From contig JAFRUA010000060.1 of NCBI GenBank assembly GCA_017434855.1, positions 1-41,010 on the forward strand: a stretch of 41,010 nt of DNA. Direction: 5' to 3'. The translations under genes were made by a program, and so were the position numbers. Numbering within the stretch: the first letter of the stretch is position 1; every line of letters starts with the position of its first letter. Source of the stretch: Clostridia bacterium (lineage in GTDB: Bacteria > Bacillota > Clostridia > Oscillospirales > Acutalibacteraceae). The notes below the pieces were generated by a model. It was not told the origin of the DNA. It made no database searches and worked only from the letters and a program-made list of their open reading frames with translations. Of the stretch, positions 30,997 through 39,729 are shown in pieces.

Positions 30997-33168
30997 ATGG
31001 GCAAGCAACTGGTTCTGGCAGAAAAGCCCTCGGTCGCCCTCGACCTGGCGCGCGTCATCGGCGCATCGCGCAAGGCAGACGGCTTTATCGAGGGCGGCAA
31101 ATATATCGTGACATGGGCGCTGGGGCACCTGGTGACGCTCTGCGACCCGGAGGAATACAGCGAGACCTATAAGCAATGGCGCATGGAGGACCTGCCCATG
31201 CTGCCCGAACGCATGAAGCTGACCGTCATCAAGCAGACGTCGAAGCAGTACCGCACCGTGTCAAAGCTGATGAAGCGCGCAGACGTCGATTCGCTGGTCA
31301 TCGCCACCGACGCCGGGCGCGAGGGCGAACTGGTGGCGCGGTGGATCATGATGAAAGCCGGATGGAAAAAGCCGACTTATCGCCTGTGGATCTCCTCGCA
31401 GACCGACCGCGCGATCAAAGAAGGCTTTGCGCACCTGAAGCCGGCGAAGGAGTATGACAACCTCTTTCATTCCGCAGAAGCGCGTGCCGAAGCCGACTGG
31501 CTGGTGGGCCTGAATGTAACGCGGGCGCTGACCTGCCGGTTCAACGCGCAGCTCTCTGCCGGGCGGGTGCAGACGCCGACGCTGGCCATGATCGTGGACC
31601 GTGAAAAAGAGATCGCGACGTTTGTCCCAAAGGATTACTTCGGCCTGCAGGCGCAGTTTCCCGGCTTTTCGGCGACGTTCCGTGACAAAAAGGGCAACAC
31701 CCGCTTTTCAGACAAAGCTTTTGTGGAGCGCGTCATGGCGGAAGTACAGGGGAAAAAGGCCGTGGTCTCAAAGCTTGAAAAGACCGCAAAGCGCACGCCG
31801 CCCCCGGCCGCCTATGACCTGACGGAGCTGCAGCGCGACGCCAACAAGCTTTACGGCTATTCGGCAAAGCAGACGCTGTCCTATATGCAGAGCCTCTATG
31901 AATTTCACAAAGTGCTGACCTATCCGCGCACGGACTCGCGCTACATCACCGACGACATCGTCCCCACGCTGCCGGAGCGTCTGCGCGCCGCGGCGCAGGG
32001 ACAGTTCCAGAAGACGGCCTATGCCCTGTCGCGCGGGCCGCTGCAAACCAAGTACATCGTCAACAATGCCAAGGTCACCGACCACCACGCCATCATCCCG
32101 ACCGAGCAGCCGGCGAACTTTGCCAAGATGAGCCACGAGGAGCGAACGATCTATGACCTTGTGGTCAAGCGCTTTTTGGCGGTTCTCTCTCCCGCGTTTG
32201 AATATGACGAGGTCAAGCTCACCGTCACCGTCGGCGCCCACGACTTCCACGCCAAGGGCAAGGTCGTGAAGTCCGCCGGGTGGAAGGCGTTTTATGCCCA
32301 GGGCTTTGACGATGAAGAGGACGCCGACGCCGAGATCAAGGTGCAGCAGCTCCCGCCGCTCAAGCAGGGGCAGACGCTCGAGCTGCGCGGCGTGAAGCTC
32401 ACAAGCGGCAAGACGCGCCCCCCTGCCCGGTACACCGAAGCAACGCTGCTGACCGCGATGGAGCACCCCGGAAAACAGATCGCCGACAAAAAACTCAAGG
32501 CCGTGATCGAAACGACCAGCGGCCTAGGCACGCCGGCGACGCGCGCCGACATCATTGAAAAGCTGTTCAGCAACTTTTCCATTGAGCGCGACGGCAAGGA
32601 GATTCGCCCCACGGCAAAGGGCAAGCAGCTTGTTGCCATCGTGCCGGAGGACCTGCGCTCGGCGGAGCTGACCGCGAAGTGGGAGCAGCAGCTGCAAAAT
32701 ATCAGCCGCGGCACCGCGGACATGCACAAGTTCATCCGCGACATGCGGCAGTACGCGACCGACCTGGTCTCTAAAGTGGCACTGAGCAATGCGCAGTACC
32801 ACCACGACAACCTGACCCGCCAGCAGTGCCCTGTGTGCGGAAAGTATCTTTTGGAGGTCAACGGCAAAAAAGGCAAGATGCTGGTCTGTCAGGACCGCGA
32901 CTGCGGCTACCGCAAGGGACTGTCCACCGTGACGAACGCCCGCTGCCCGAACTGCCACAAAAAGATGGAGCTGCGCGGCGAGGGCGACAAAAAGATGTTC
33001 GCCTGTGTCTGCGGATACCGCGAAAAGCTCAGCGACTTTCAAAAGCGCCGCGAGCAGGCCGGCGCCGGGAAATACGACGTCATGCAGTATATGAAAAAGC
33101 AGGAACAGTCGCAGAGCAAAGAAGAAAAGAACAACCCGATGGCGGACCTGCTGAAAGACTGGATGTGA
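30997..33168 (+). CDS. topB: DNA topoisomerase III
   Basis: The protein has 723 residues. It is a type IA topoisomerase: the TOPRIM domain has LAEKPS (Glu9) and DAGREGE (105-111), and the catalytic Tyr309 sits in TYPRTDSRYIT. AGRVQTPTLAMIV and GLGTPATRADIIE are family landmarks. The C-terminus carries zinc-finger-like clusters (CPVC with CQDRDC, then CPNC with CVC, about 608-680). It relaxes or decatenates single-stranded regions during replication and recombination. Housekeeping topA is normally a separate gene; the length and lack of the TopA linker favour topoisomerase III, but mobile elements also carry such genes. The GC content matches the neighbours. The ribosome site is GAAAGGAG. Confidence 0.92.
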   Translation: MGKQLVLAEKPSVALDLARVIGASRKADGFIEGGKYIVTWALGHLVTLCDPEEYSETYKQWRMEDLPMLPERMKLTVIKQTSKQYRTVSKLMKRADVDSLVIATDAGREGELVARWIMMKAGWKKPTYRLWISSQTDRAIKEGFAHLKPAKEYDNLFHSAEARAEADWLVGLNVTRALTCRFNAQLSAGRVQTPTLAMIVDREKEIATFVPKDYFGLQAQFPGFSATFRDKKGNTRFSDKAFVERVMAEVQGKKAVVSKLEKTAKRTPPPAAYDLTELQRDANKLYGYSAKQTLSYMQSLYEFHKVLTYPRTDSRYITDDIVPTLPERLRAAAQGQFQKTAYALSRGPLQTKYIVNNAKVTDHHAIIPTEQPANFAKMSHEERTIYDLVVKRFLAVLSPAFEYDEVKLTVTVGAHDFHAKGKVVKSAGWKAFYAQGFDDEEDADAEIKVQQLPPLKQGQTLELRGVKLTSGKTRPPARYTEATLLTAMEHPGKQIADKKLKAVIETTSGLGTPATRADIIEKLFSNFSIERDGKEIRPTAKGKQLVAIVPEDLRSAELTAKWEQQLQNISRGTADMHKFIRDMRQYATDLVSKVALSNAQYHHDNLTRQQCPVCGKYLLEVNGKKGKMLVCQDRDCGYRKGLSTVTNARCPNCHKKMELRGEGDKKMFACVCGYREKLSDFQKRREQAGAGKYDVMQYMKKQEQSQSKEEKNNPMADLLKDWM

Positions 33169-33172
33169 TCGA

Positions 33173-33577
33173 ATGGACGTCATCTACAAAACGACGCACG
33201 ACTTCAGAAAAGAGGACCTTGCGCGGCTGTTCCTTTCGGTCGAATGGTCGTCGGGGCACTTCCCCGAAAAGCTGCAGGAAGCCATGAAGCACTTTCAGGC
33301 CGTGATCTCCGCATGGGACGGCGACCGGCTGATCGGCATGGTCTGTGCCATGGACGACGGCGTCATGAACGCCTATGTGCACTATCTTTTGGTGGACCCG
33401 GCCTATCACGGGCAGACGGTTGGCCGCACACTGCTGGAACGCATCAAAGCGCATTATAAGGATTATCTGCGCATCGCCGTCATTGCATACAATGATGAAG
33501 TGCATTTTTATGAGCACTGCGGCTTCACAAGGGCGGACGGCGCGTCGCCGATGTTCATCACGTCGCTGTGGACGTGA
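33173..33577 (+). CDS. GNAT-family N-acetyltransferase
   Basis: The protein has 134 residues. The fold is seen from LIGMVCAMDDGVMNAYVHYL (strands 3-4), VDPAYHGQTVGRTLLERI (acetyl-CoA-binding motif A with the Q/R-x-x-G-x-G/A pattern altered to QTVGRT) and YNDEVHFYEHCGF (motif B). It transfers an acetyl group from acetyl-CoA to an unknown amine. It starts five bases after the topB stop, probably by coupled translation, and is followed 26 bp later by a hydrolase gene. No substrate clue is visible. Confidence 0.88.
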   Translation: MDVIYKTTHDFRKEDLARLFLSVEWSSGHFPEKLQEAMKHFQAVISAWDGDRLIGMVCAMDDGVMNAYVHYLLVDPAYHGQTVGRTLLERIKAHYKDYLRIAVIAYNDEVHFYEHCGFTRADGASPMFITSLWT

Positions 33578-33603
33578 AAAGCAGCGCAGAAAGGAGGCCC
33601 CCC

Positions 33604-34278
33604 ATGATCGCACACGTCAACGGCATCGACCTTTTTTATGAAGTGACCGGCGCCGGCCGGCCGCTGGTGATGGCCCACGGCAATGGCGAGGACCACACCA
33701 TCTTCAACGAGGCGGTGCGCGTCCTTCGGGACAGCTTCACCTGCTATCTTGTGGACACGCGCGGCCACGGGCAGAGCACGCCGGTGCAGACCTTTCACTA
33801 TGACGACATGGCAAAGGACATGACCGCCTTTCTCGAAGCGCTGGACCTGCGCGACGTCGTCTTTTACGGCTTCAGCGACGGCGGCATCGTGGGCCTTTTG
33901 GCTGCGGCGGACTGTGACCGCATCACGGCGCTCATCGTCAGCGGCGCAAACCTGACGCCGAAGGGGGTCAAGCGCGGGCTGCGGCTGTGGTTTCGGGTGC
34001 AGTACCTGTTCAAACGCGACCCGAAGATCGCGCTGATGCTCCGCGAGCCAAACATCACAGACGACGTTCTTCGCCGCATCACCGCCAAAACGCTGGTGCT
34101 GGCCGGCAGCCGCGACCTGATCGTACCGAAAGAGACGCGGCAGATCGCCGACGGCATTCCGGGTGCAAAGCTGAAAATTCTGGACGGCGAAGATCACGGC
34201 TCCTACATCGTGCATCAGGAAACCATCGGGCAGATCATCCGGGAATTCATCGATGCGCAGGGCAAAGAAAGCAGGTGA
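33604..34278 (+). CDS. Cytoplasmic alpha/beta hydrolase
   Basis: The protein has 224 residues from the ATG at 33604, placed by AAAGGAGG; the longer frame from 33568 has no site. The oxyanion HGNGED follows LVMAH, the nucleophile elbow is YGFSDGG (Ser in GFSDG) and the distal Asp lies in GSRDLIVP, with the His in DGEDHGSY. No signal peptide is present. The substrate is not readable; the family includes esterases, haloperoxidase-like and C-C hydrolases. It sits in a run of small enzymes after topB, 5 bp before the NUDIX gene. Confidence 0.88.
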   Translation: MIAHVNGIDLFYEVTGAGRPLVMAHGNGEDHTIFNEAVRVLRDSFTCYLVDTRGHGQSTPVQTFHYDDMAKDMTAFLEALDLRDVVFYGFSDGGIVGLLAAADCDRITALIVSGANLTPKGVKRGLRLWFRVQYLFKRDPKIALMLREPNITDDVLRRITAKTLVLAGSRDLIVPKETRQIADGIPGAKLKILDGEDHGSYIVHQETIGQIIREFIDAQGKESR

Positions 34279-34283
34279 TTCCC

Positions 34284-34802
34284 ATGCGGCTGTTGTTTAC
34301 CATGGACAAACACGACTATGCCGGCTGCACGCACACCTTTGTGCGCAACTCCGCGCGCAGCATTATCATTGCCGGCAGTCGGATCGCCATGATCCACAGT
34401 CTCAAGTACGATTACTATAAGTTACCGGGCGGCGGCATTGAAGACGGCGAAGACCCCGTTGCCGCAATGATCCGCGAGACCCGCGAAGAGGCCGGCCTGA
34501 CCGTGATTCCGGAAACGGTCAGGGAATACGGGGTCGTCCACCGCATCCAAAGAAGTGCGCGCGACGAACGTGAATGCTTTGTGCAGGACAACTATTATTA
34601 TCTCTGTCAGGCAGAACAGGCCGTTGTTTCGCAGCATCTGGATGATTACGAAGCAAACGAAGCCTATACGCCGGAATATGTGGACCCGCGGCGCGCGATC
34701 CAAAAGAACCGCAGCGTCGGCGAAAGCCCGTATGACCCGCTGATGTTTGCGCGGGAGGCGCGTGTGCTGGAGCTGCTGCTGAAAGAAGGATTCTTTGCAT
34801 AA
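34284..34802 (+). CDS. NUDIX hydrolase
   Basis: The protein has 172 residues from ATG 34284, five bases after the hydrolase stop (AGGTGAT upstream). A longer open frame running back to 33987 is only the alternate frame of the hydrolase. The Nudix box is complete: GGGIEDGEDPVAAMIRETRE then EAGL (about 48-70), with the REUxEE glutamates that bind metal. It hydrolyses a nucleoside diphosphate linked to another group. The substrate is unknown, and house-cleaning of oxidised or unusual nucleotides is typical for such stand-alone members. Confidence 0.9.
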   Translation: MRLLFTMDKHDYAGCTHTFVRNSARSIIIAGSRIAMIHSLKYDYYKLPGGGIEDGEDPVAAMIRETREEAGLTVIPETVREYGVVHRIQRSARDERECFVQDNYYYLCQAEQAVVSQHLDDYEANEAYTPEYVDPRRAIQKNRSVGESPYDPLMFAREARVLELLLKEGFFA

Positions 34803-34847
34803 ACATAAGCATTCGATCATTCAAATACATTTATGGGGGAATATACA

Positions 34848-35375
34848 ATGAACGACATCATTCAAGCTATGAAGGACCGCAGGAGCATCCGCCGCTTCAA
34901 GCCGGACCTGCCCGCAAAGGAAGACATCGAACAGATCATCGACGCCGGCCTGTATGCTGCAAGCGGCAGAGGGCAGCAGGCGACGGTCACCATCGCCGTG
35001 ACCGACCCGGCTCTGCGCCAAAAGATCGTTGACGCCAACCGCGTCATCGGCGGCTGGCAGGAGGGCTTCGATCCCTTCTACGGCGCACCGGTCATTCTGA
35101 TCGTGCTGGCGCAAAAGGACTGGCCGACCCATGTCTATGACGGCAGCCTGGTGATCGGCAACATGATGCTGGCCGCGCACGCGCTCGGCCTCGGCAGCAT
35201 CTGGATCCACCGCGCCAAAGAGGAATTTGAAACAGACGCATTCAAGACTCTGCTCGCCGACCTCGGCATCGAGGGCGAATGGGAAGGCATCGGCCACTGT
35301 GCGGTCGGGTATATCGACGGAGAAGCGCCGAAAGCGGCGCCGCGCAAGGACGGCCGCGTATTCTGGGTGGAATGA
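34848..35375 (+). CDS. Nitroreductase-family FMN oxidoreductase
   Basis: The protein has 175 residues from ATG 34848, behind GGGGGA. The N-terminal RRSIRRFKPDLPAKEDIEQI is the FMN-phosphate-binding region of the nitroreductase family, followed by ASGRGQQ and, near the C-terminus, ALGLGSIWI with GYIDGEAPK. It probably reduces nitro or quinone compounds with NAD(P)H, using FMN. It ends one base before the next gene, another flavin-type protein, which suggests a joint role. The preceding NUDIX gene is 45 bp away. Confidence 0.9.
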   Translation: MNDIIQAMKDRRSIRRFKPDLPAKEDIEQIIDAGLYAASGRGQQATVTIAVTDPALRQKIVDANRVIGGWQEGFDPFYGAPVILIVLAQKDWPTHVYDGSLVIGNMMLAAHALGLGSIWIHRAKEEFETDAFKTLLADLGIEGEWEGIGHCAVGYIDGEAPKAAPRKDGRVFWVE

Positions 35376-35376
35376 G

Positions 35377-35859
35377 ATGGCAGCGTTTCGTGACATGCGC
35401 CGCAGCAAACAGGCGTTGACAAAAGCGGAATGCATCGACATTTTGAGAGCCGAACCGCGCGGCGTGTTGGCCGTGGCGGGCGACGGCGGCTACCCCTATG
35501 CCCTGCCCCTGTCACACTGCTATGACGAATCGACCGGCACGCTGGTGTTCCATTGCGCCAAAGTCGGGCACAAGCTGGACGCGATCCAAGCGAATGACAA
35601 GGTCAGCTTTTGCGTGCAGGACAAGGGTTTTGTCAAACCGGGCGACTGGGCGCTGAACATCAAAAGCGTGATCGTCTTCGGCCGGATGCGCCTTGTGGAC
35701 GAAGAAATGCGGGCGAAAGAGATCTGCCGCCTGCTGGGGCGCAAGTTTTTCCCGACCGAAGCGGAGATGGAAGCAGACTTGCAAAAGCATTTTTCAAAGG
35801 TGCAGTGCATGGAGCTGGTCATCGACCACATGAGCGGAAAGCTGGTCAAGGAAAGCTGA
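35377..35859 (+). CDS. Pyridoxamine 5'-phosphate oxidase-fold flavoprotein (NimA-like)
   Basis: The protein has 160 residues; the ATG at 35377 follows the nitroreductase stop by one base. The start MAAFRDMRRSKQAL is typical for this group, where CIDILRAEPRGVLAV forms the first helix and strand. YPYALPLSHCYD and LVFHCAKVGHKLDAI form the flavin-binding barrel, and KSVIVFGRMRLV a later strand. NimA-type members are associated with reduction of nitroimidazoles, but most are uncharacterised FMN or F420/haem binders. The pairing with a nitroreductase supports a redox role. It is last in the topB group. Confidence 0.88.
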   Translation: MAAFRDMRRSKQALTKAECIDILRAEPRGVLAVAGDGGYPYALPLSHCYDESTGTLVFHCAKVGHKLDAIQANDKVSFCVQDKGFVKPGDWALNIKSVIVFGRMRLVDEEMRAKEICRLLGRKFFPTEAEMEADLQKHFSKVQCMELVIDHMSGKLVKES

Positions 35860-35882
35860 ACAGCGGTTCAGCGCCGCCGTTC
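35858..35882 (+). terminator. Possible terminator of the topB group
   Basis: GAAC-A-GCGG / CCGC-C-GTTC with loop TTCAGCG overlaps the end of the last gene. A poor T-run follows. A second perfect hairpin, GCCGCCC-AAT-GGGCGGC (35972-35988), followed by TATTCTATTATT, may complete rightward termination. Confidence 0.45.
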
Positions 35883-35936
35883 TGTCGTGTGATCCAATCA
35901 CAAAGTTCCCGTTGATTCATCCGGGGACCCAAAACA

Positions 35937-35966
35937 AACGCCCTCCCCTTTTCAGAGGAAGGCGTT
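35937..35966 (-). terminator. Terminator of the glycolytic/secreted-protein unit
   Basis: On the minus strand AACGCCTTCCTC pairs with GGGGAGGGCGTT (12 bp including G-T pairs), followed by TGTTTT. It lies 70 bp beyond the stop of the gene at 36037. Confidence 0.75.
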
Positions 35967-36036
35967 GCAGCGCCGCCCAATGGGCGGCTATTCTATTATT
36001 GTTCGGTACGATGGCCGGCCAATGACAGACGCCACA

Positions 36037-37656
36037 TCAATACCGCGCGCCGAAGATGGCGGCAAAGATGCTGTGGAACCAGCCGATGATGCCCTGGAAA
36101 AAGCCTTCGTGCGCCCCGCCGCACCACGGGCAAACGGACTGCTGTGGTTCAGGTTGTTCGGGTGCAGCGTCTTTTTCAAACTTTGCAGTCAGGGTCGTGT
36201 CTGTAAAGAGCGGGTACTGGTAGCTTGCATTCGCGGAAACGAGCGTTTCGCCGTTATACCAGCCGACGAAATGCCAGCCGGAAGAGGGCGTCGCGGTGAT
36301 CTGCACAGGGGTTGTAATCTGATAGACTCCGCCGCCGATCACGCTGCCCTTCCCTTCGGTTGTAAGCGTCAGTTTGGCTTTCACGATTCTGAATCCTGCG
36401 CTCAGCGTTGTGTCCTTTGTAACGGTAAACGAGTAGGTTGGATTGTTAGAGACCTTAACGCCGTCCTCATACCAGCCGGTGAATTCGGAAAACAGAGTCG
36501 GATTTGCCTGCACCGTCACAAGCGTGCCCTTCGTGAAGGTGCCGCCGCCGTATGCAATTCCCTGGCCATTCGTTTCCAGCGTGACGTGAACCACATTGAC
36601 CGAAGCGGGCGTCACATCGGAGCAGCGCAGCGCCGGGCAAAGGCCGATCGCGTTGACGTTCGCGTACGTGGGACCCACCTTCGCGGATTGGCCGCTGGAG
36701 TTCACCACGCAGGTGTCTCTTGTGTTTTGTCCGGGGGTGCGCAGGCGCCACGCGGAATTGCCGCTGGCATCGACCTGAACGCCCAGACACTTGGCATAGT
36801 CCGTGGCGGCACGCTTGCGAAGCGGATCGTCGTGTCCGGACTGGGGGTCGAAGCCGTAGGCCGCGTTGATCACCTCGTCGAAGCTGAGCGCGAAGATTTT
36901 GTCGTTCGTGTCGTCCGAATCCAGTTCCGGGTGCTCGTGCGTTGCGGTGAACGCATAGACGCATCTGTTTTGAAGAGCCGTCGCCGGGATCTTGCTCTGT
37001 TCCGCCGCCGTGAAGGCCGTGCCGAGAAAGGCATTGTTCAGCCAGGTGCGCAGCGAGGAATGGGCATAGTCGGACGCGTAATCGGTATAGATTGCAGTGT
37101 GATTGTAGTAATCTTTATCCTGCTCCGACCGGGTGCAAAAGTTGTTGAAGGGCCGTGCGTCGATCACGCTTTGACAGACGGCCAGCCCGGTCACAGGATC
37201 CAGCACCGTCCACTTGAGCGGCTCATATTTGAACCAATAGGTCGTATTGATACGATAGCCGTTGGCGTACTGATAATAAGTCGAGTACGGAGGCGTTTCC
37301 GTGGAGTTTTCGCCATCGGTTTTCCACGGGCGATAGGAGGAAAACTTCACGCCGCGGTATTTGACGCCGTTGTAGGTCACGTCGCAGTACTTCGAATCGG
37401 GGTCCTCACCCACCTGATCGGTGAACAGGCTGTTGCCGCAGTAAAACGCAAGGCTGGACCATGTTGCGTTTTTCGCCTTTAAGTTCAGCGCAGAGATCGT
37501 TTGCGTATTTATGACCTTTGTCTGCGGATAGGAGCCGAAGGTGAAGGTGTCGCCGACGTTGTAGCCGGCGGCGCTCGCCGTGAAGCACACCGAAAGGCAA
37601 GACAGCGTCAGCGCGACCATCAGTACCGAGAGGAGAACGGATAAAGCCTTTTTCAT
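36037..37656 (-). CDS. Secreted DUF6273-type protein with two InlB-type repeats and a CxxC aromatic tail
   Basis: The protein has 539 residues. A signal peptide (MKKALSVLLSVLMVALTL, to about 30, ASA) is followed by a large domain (about 32-345; GDTFTFGSYPQT, YKFEPLKW-like YEPLKWTVLD, SSLRTWLNNAFLGTAF, WRLRTPG). I recognise this as DUF6273-like, common in secreted clostridial proteins and of unknown function. Two divergent InlB B repeats follow (about 350-425 and 428-495, each with GWYEDG or GWYNGE). The end carries CPWCGGAHEGFFQGIIGWF and a further aromatic helix. The CxxC plus aromatic helix tail recurs, as I recall, in other Ruminococcaceae exported proteins. Expression probably follows gpmI. 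Confidence 0.8.
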   Translation of the reverse strand: MKKALSVLLSVLMVALTLSCLSVCFTASAAGYNVGDTFTFGSYPQTKVINTQTISALNLKAKNATWSSLAFYCGNSLFTDQVGEDPDSKYCDVTYNGVKYRGVKFSSYRPWKTDGENSTETPPYSTYYQYANGYRINTTYWFKYEPLKWTVLDPVTGLAVCQSVIDARPFNNFCTRSEQDKDYYNHTAIYTDYASDYAHSSLRTWLNNAFLGTAFTAAEQSKIPATALQNRCVYAFTATHEHPELDSDDTNDKIFALSFDEVINAAYGFDPQSGHDDPLRKRAATDYAKCLGVQVDASGNSAWRLRTPGQNTRDTCVVNSSGQSAKVGPTYANVNAIGLCPALRCSDVTPASVNVVHVTLETNGQGIAYGGGTFTKGTLVTVQANPTLFSEFTGWYEDGVKVSNNPTYSFTVTKDTTLSAGFRIVKAKLTLTTEGKGSVIGGGVYQITTPVQITATPSSGWHFVGWYNGETLVSANASYQYPLFTDTTLTAKFEKDAAPEQPEPQQSVCPWCGGAHEGFFQGIIGWFHSIFAAIFGARY

Positions 37657-37694
37657 AGGGATTGCTCCTTTATCAAAAAGTTTTTGAACTTTTA

Positions 37695-38156
37695 TTAGAT
37701 ATGCCCGTAAATCGTGCCGAGGATGCGGCCCGGCAGGCTCATCAAAAACGCCAGCGCATTTTCAAGGACGGAAAGGAAACGCGGCATCACAACGACTTTG
37801 AAGCTGCAGGACACGCCGCTTTCCGGTTCGGTGACGGTCACGGTCGCCGTGCCGGTCTTCTTTCCGGTCAGGATCACATAGCCGTAGGCATAGCTGTCGC
37901 GCTTGCCCGGCTGCACGTCCAGCACCTTGGGGTTGCTGCAGGTGATGTCAGCTTTGAAAATGTCAAACTGTTCTTTTGCCTCGTCCGGCTTCGGATAGAT
38001 GTGGATCTCATCCGTCTGGCCGGCATAGATGCGCGTTGATCCGCCGATGATGGCGTTGTCCAGCGCCTCCAGCTTCGGCGCTTCTTCAGCAAACGCAAGC
38101 GTGCCGAACGACAGCAGCATGGTCAGGACCAACAGCAAGCTGAGAATCTTTTTCAT
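37695..38156 (-). CDS. Small secreted protein with a group 2 Ig-like (Big_2) domain
   Basis: The protein has 153 residues. The signal peptide (MKKILSLLLVLTMLLSFG) ends at AFA. The body is a single Big_2-type sandwich: STRIYAGQTDEIHIYPKP, NPKVLDVQPG, and GKKTGTATVTVTEPESG with its typical closing strand. The last 30 residues (RFLSVLENALAFLMSLPGRI) form a hydrophobic amphipathic tail like those of other exported proteins here. The start is only 22 bp after the gpmI stop with GGAGGA, so the gene seems to be an appendage of the glycolytic transcription unit. No enzymatic residues are seen. Confidence 0.75.
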   Translation of the reverse strand: MKKILSLLLVLTMLLSFGTLAFAEEAPKLEALDNAIIGGSTRIYAGQTDEIHIYPKPDEAKEQFDIFKADITCSNPKVLDVQPGKRDSYAYGYVILTGKKTGTATVTVTEPESGVSCSFKVVVMPRFLSVLENALAFLMSLPGRILGTIYGHI

Positions 38157-38178
38157 GGAAATTCCTCCGCTCAGGCAC

Positions 38179-39711
38179 TCACTGCGCCAGACTTTCGCCG
38201 GTCATTTCCTCCGGCTGCGGCAGGCCCATGATCTTGAGCATCGTGGGCGCGATGTCGCACAGGCGGCCGCCTTCGCGCGCGGTGCAGGGATAGCCGCAGA
38301 TGATGAACGGCACCGGATTGGTGGTATGCGCGGTGAAGGGCGTGCCGTCATCCTCCAGCATTTTGTCGGCATTGCCGTGGTCGGCAGTGACCAGCATCAC
38401 GCCGCCCTGCGGTTCCAGCGCATCCCAGATGCGGCCCACACAGGTGTCCACGGTTTCGACCGCTTTGACCGCCGCGTCAAAAACGCCGGTGTGTCCCACC
38501 ATGTCGCAGTTTGCAAAGTTCAGGATGATTGCGTCGTACTTGTTGCTTTGGATGGCCTCGACCACCTTGTCGCAAACCTCAAAGGCGCTCATTTCCGGCT
38601 GCAAGTCATAGGTCGGCACCTTGGGCGACGCAACCAGGATGCGGTCCTCGCCCTCAAATTGCTGCTCCACGCCGCCGTTGAAGAAGAAGGTCACATGGGC
38701 ATACTTTTCGGTTTCGGCAATTCTGAGCTGAGTTTTGCCAAGCTTTGCCATGTACTCGCCAAAGGTGTTGGAAAGGCTCTGCGGCTTAAAGGCCACATGG
38801 ACGTTCGGCATGGTGGCGTCGTACTGCGTCATGCAGACGTAAAACAGCGGGAAACAGCCGCTCCTGCGTTCAAAGCCGGTGAAATCCGGGTCCACAAAGG
38901 TGCGGGTGATCTCACGCGCACGGTCGGGGCGGAAATTAAAGAAGACCACGCTGTCGTTTGCCTGCACGGGCGCGCCGCCGTCGATCACCGTGGGCAGCAT
39001 GAATTCGTCCGTGAGGTACTTGCCCTCTTCGTCAAGCGTTTCATAGGATTTTTTGATGGCGGCCACGGGGTCGCTTGCCTGAATGCCTTCTCTGTAGACC
39101 ATGGCGGCATAGGCTTTGCCCACACGCTCCCAGCGGTTGTCGCGGTCCATGGCATAGTATCTGCCCATGACCGTGGCGATCTTGCCGAGACCGATCCCGG
39201 CGAGCTTTTCGCGGCAATCGGCCACATAGTCCGCGCCGGAGGCCGGCGGCACGTCGCGGCCGTCCAGGAAGCAGTGGACATAGACCTTGTCAAGACCATA
39301 GCGTTTGGCAAGCTCCACAATGGCGAACATGTGGGTGTTGTGGCTGTGAACGCCGCCGTCGCTCATCAGGCCCATCAGGTGCAGGGCCGAACCGTTATGT
39401 TTGCAGTTTTCCATCGCGCCCACCAGCGCTTCGTTTTCAAAGAAAGGGCCATCCTGAATCTGCTTTGTGATGCGGGTCAGTTCCTGATAGACGATGCGGC
39501 CCGCGCCGATGTTGGTGTGGCCCACTTCGCTGTTGCCCATCTGCCCGTCGGGCAGGCCCACGTTCATGCCGGACGCGCCGATAAAGGTCATGGGGAACGT
39601 CGCGCGCAGTTTGTCAAGATTCGGCGTGTTGGCGGCATGGATGGCGTTGCCGTAGTCGCTGTCGTTTTTGCCGAACCCGTCCATGATGCAGAGTAATACC
39701 GTTTGTTTCAT
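38179..39711 (-). CDS. gpmI: Cofactor-independent (2,3-BPG-independent) phosphoglycerate mutase
   Basis: The protein has 510 residues, the normal length. It interconverts 3- and 2-phosphoglycerate. The first metal site is LLCIMDGFG (Asp11), and nucleophile Ser61 is in GQMGNSEVGHTNIGAGR. HNTHMF, DGRDVPP, FFNFRPDRAREITR, FANCDMVGHTG and VTADHGNADKM supply the remaining metal ligands. The ribosome site is weak (AGAAAGAAG, some ten bases upstream). Between tpiA and this gene lie a terminator and a degenerate octamer array, so its level may differ from that of tpiA. Two secreted-protein genes follow without a clear terminator. Confidence 0.96.
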   Translation of the reverse strand: MKQTVLLCIMDGFGKNDSDYGNAIHAANTPNLDKLRATFPMTFIGASGMNVGLPDGQMGNSEVGHTNIGAGRIVYQELTRITKQIQDGPFFENEALVGAMENCKHNGSALHLMGLMSDGGVHSHNTHMFAIVELAKRYGLDKVYVHCFLDGRDVPPASGADYVADCREKLAGIGLGKIATVMGRYYAMDRDNRWERVGKAYAAMVYREGIQASDPVAAIKKSYETLDEEGKYLTDEFMLPTVIDGGAPVQANDSVVFFNFRPDRAREITRTFVDPDFTGFERRSGCFPLFYVCMTQYDATMPNVHVAFKPQSLSNTFGEYMAKLGKTQLRIAETEKYAHVTFFFNGGVEQQFEGEDRILVASPKVPTYDLQPEMSAFEVCDKVVEAIQSNKYDAIILNFANCDMVGHTGVFDAAVKAVETVDTCVGRIWDALEPQGGVMLVTADHGNADKMLEDDGTPFTAHTTNPVPFIICGYPCTAREGGRLCDIAPTMLKIMGLPQPEEMTGESLAQ

Positions 39712-39729
39712 AAGACATCAACTTCTTTC

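Noticed and set aside
33987-34283. N-terminal extension of the NUDIX gene by about 99 codons
   Set aside because: The extension is the alternate frame of the alpha/beta hydrolase gene; the ATG at 34284 has a ribosome site and gives the normal NUDIX length.
38029-39696. 555-codon open frame opposite gpmI
   Set aside because: Shadow of gpmI; no ribosome site and no domain.
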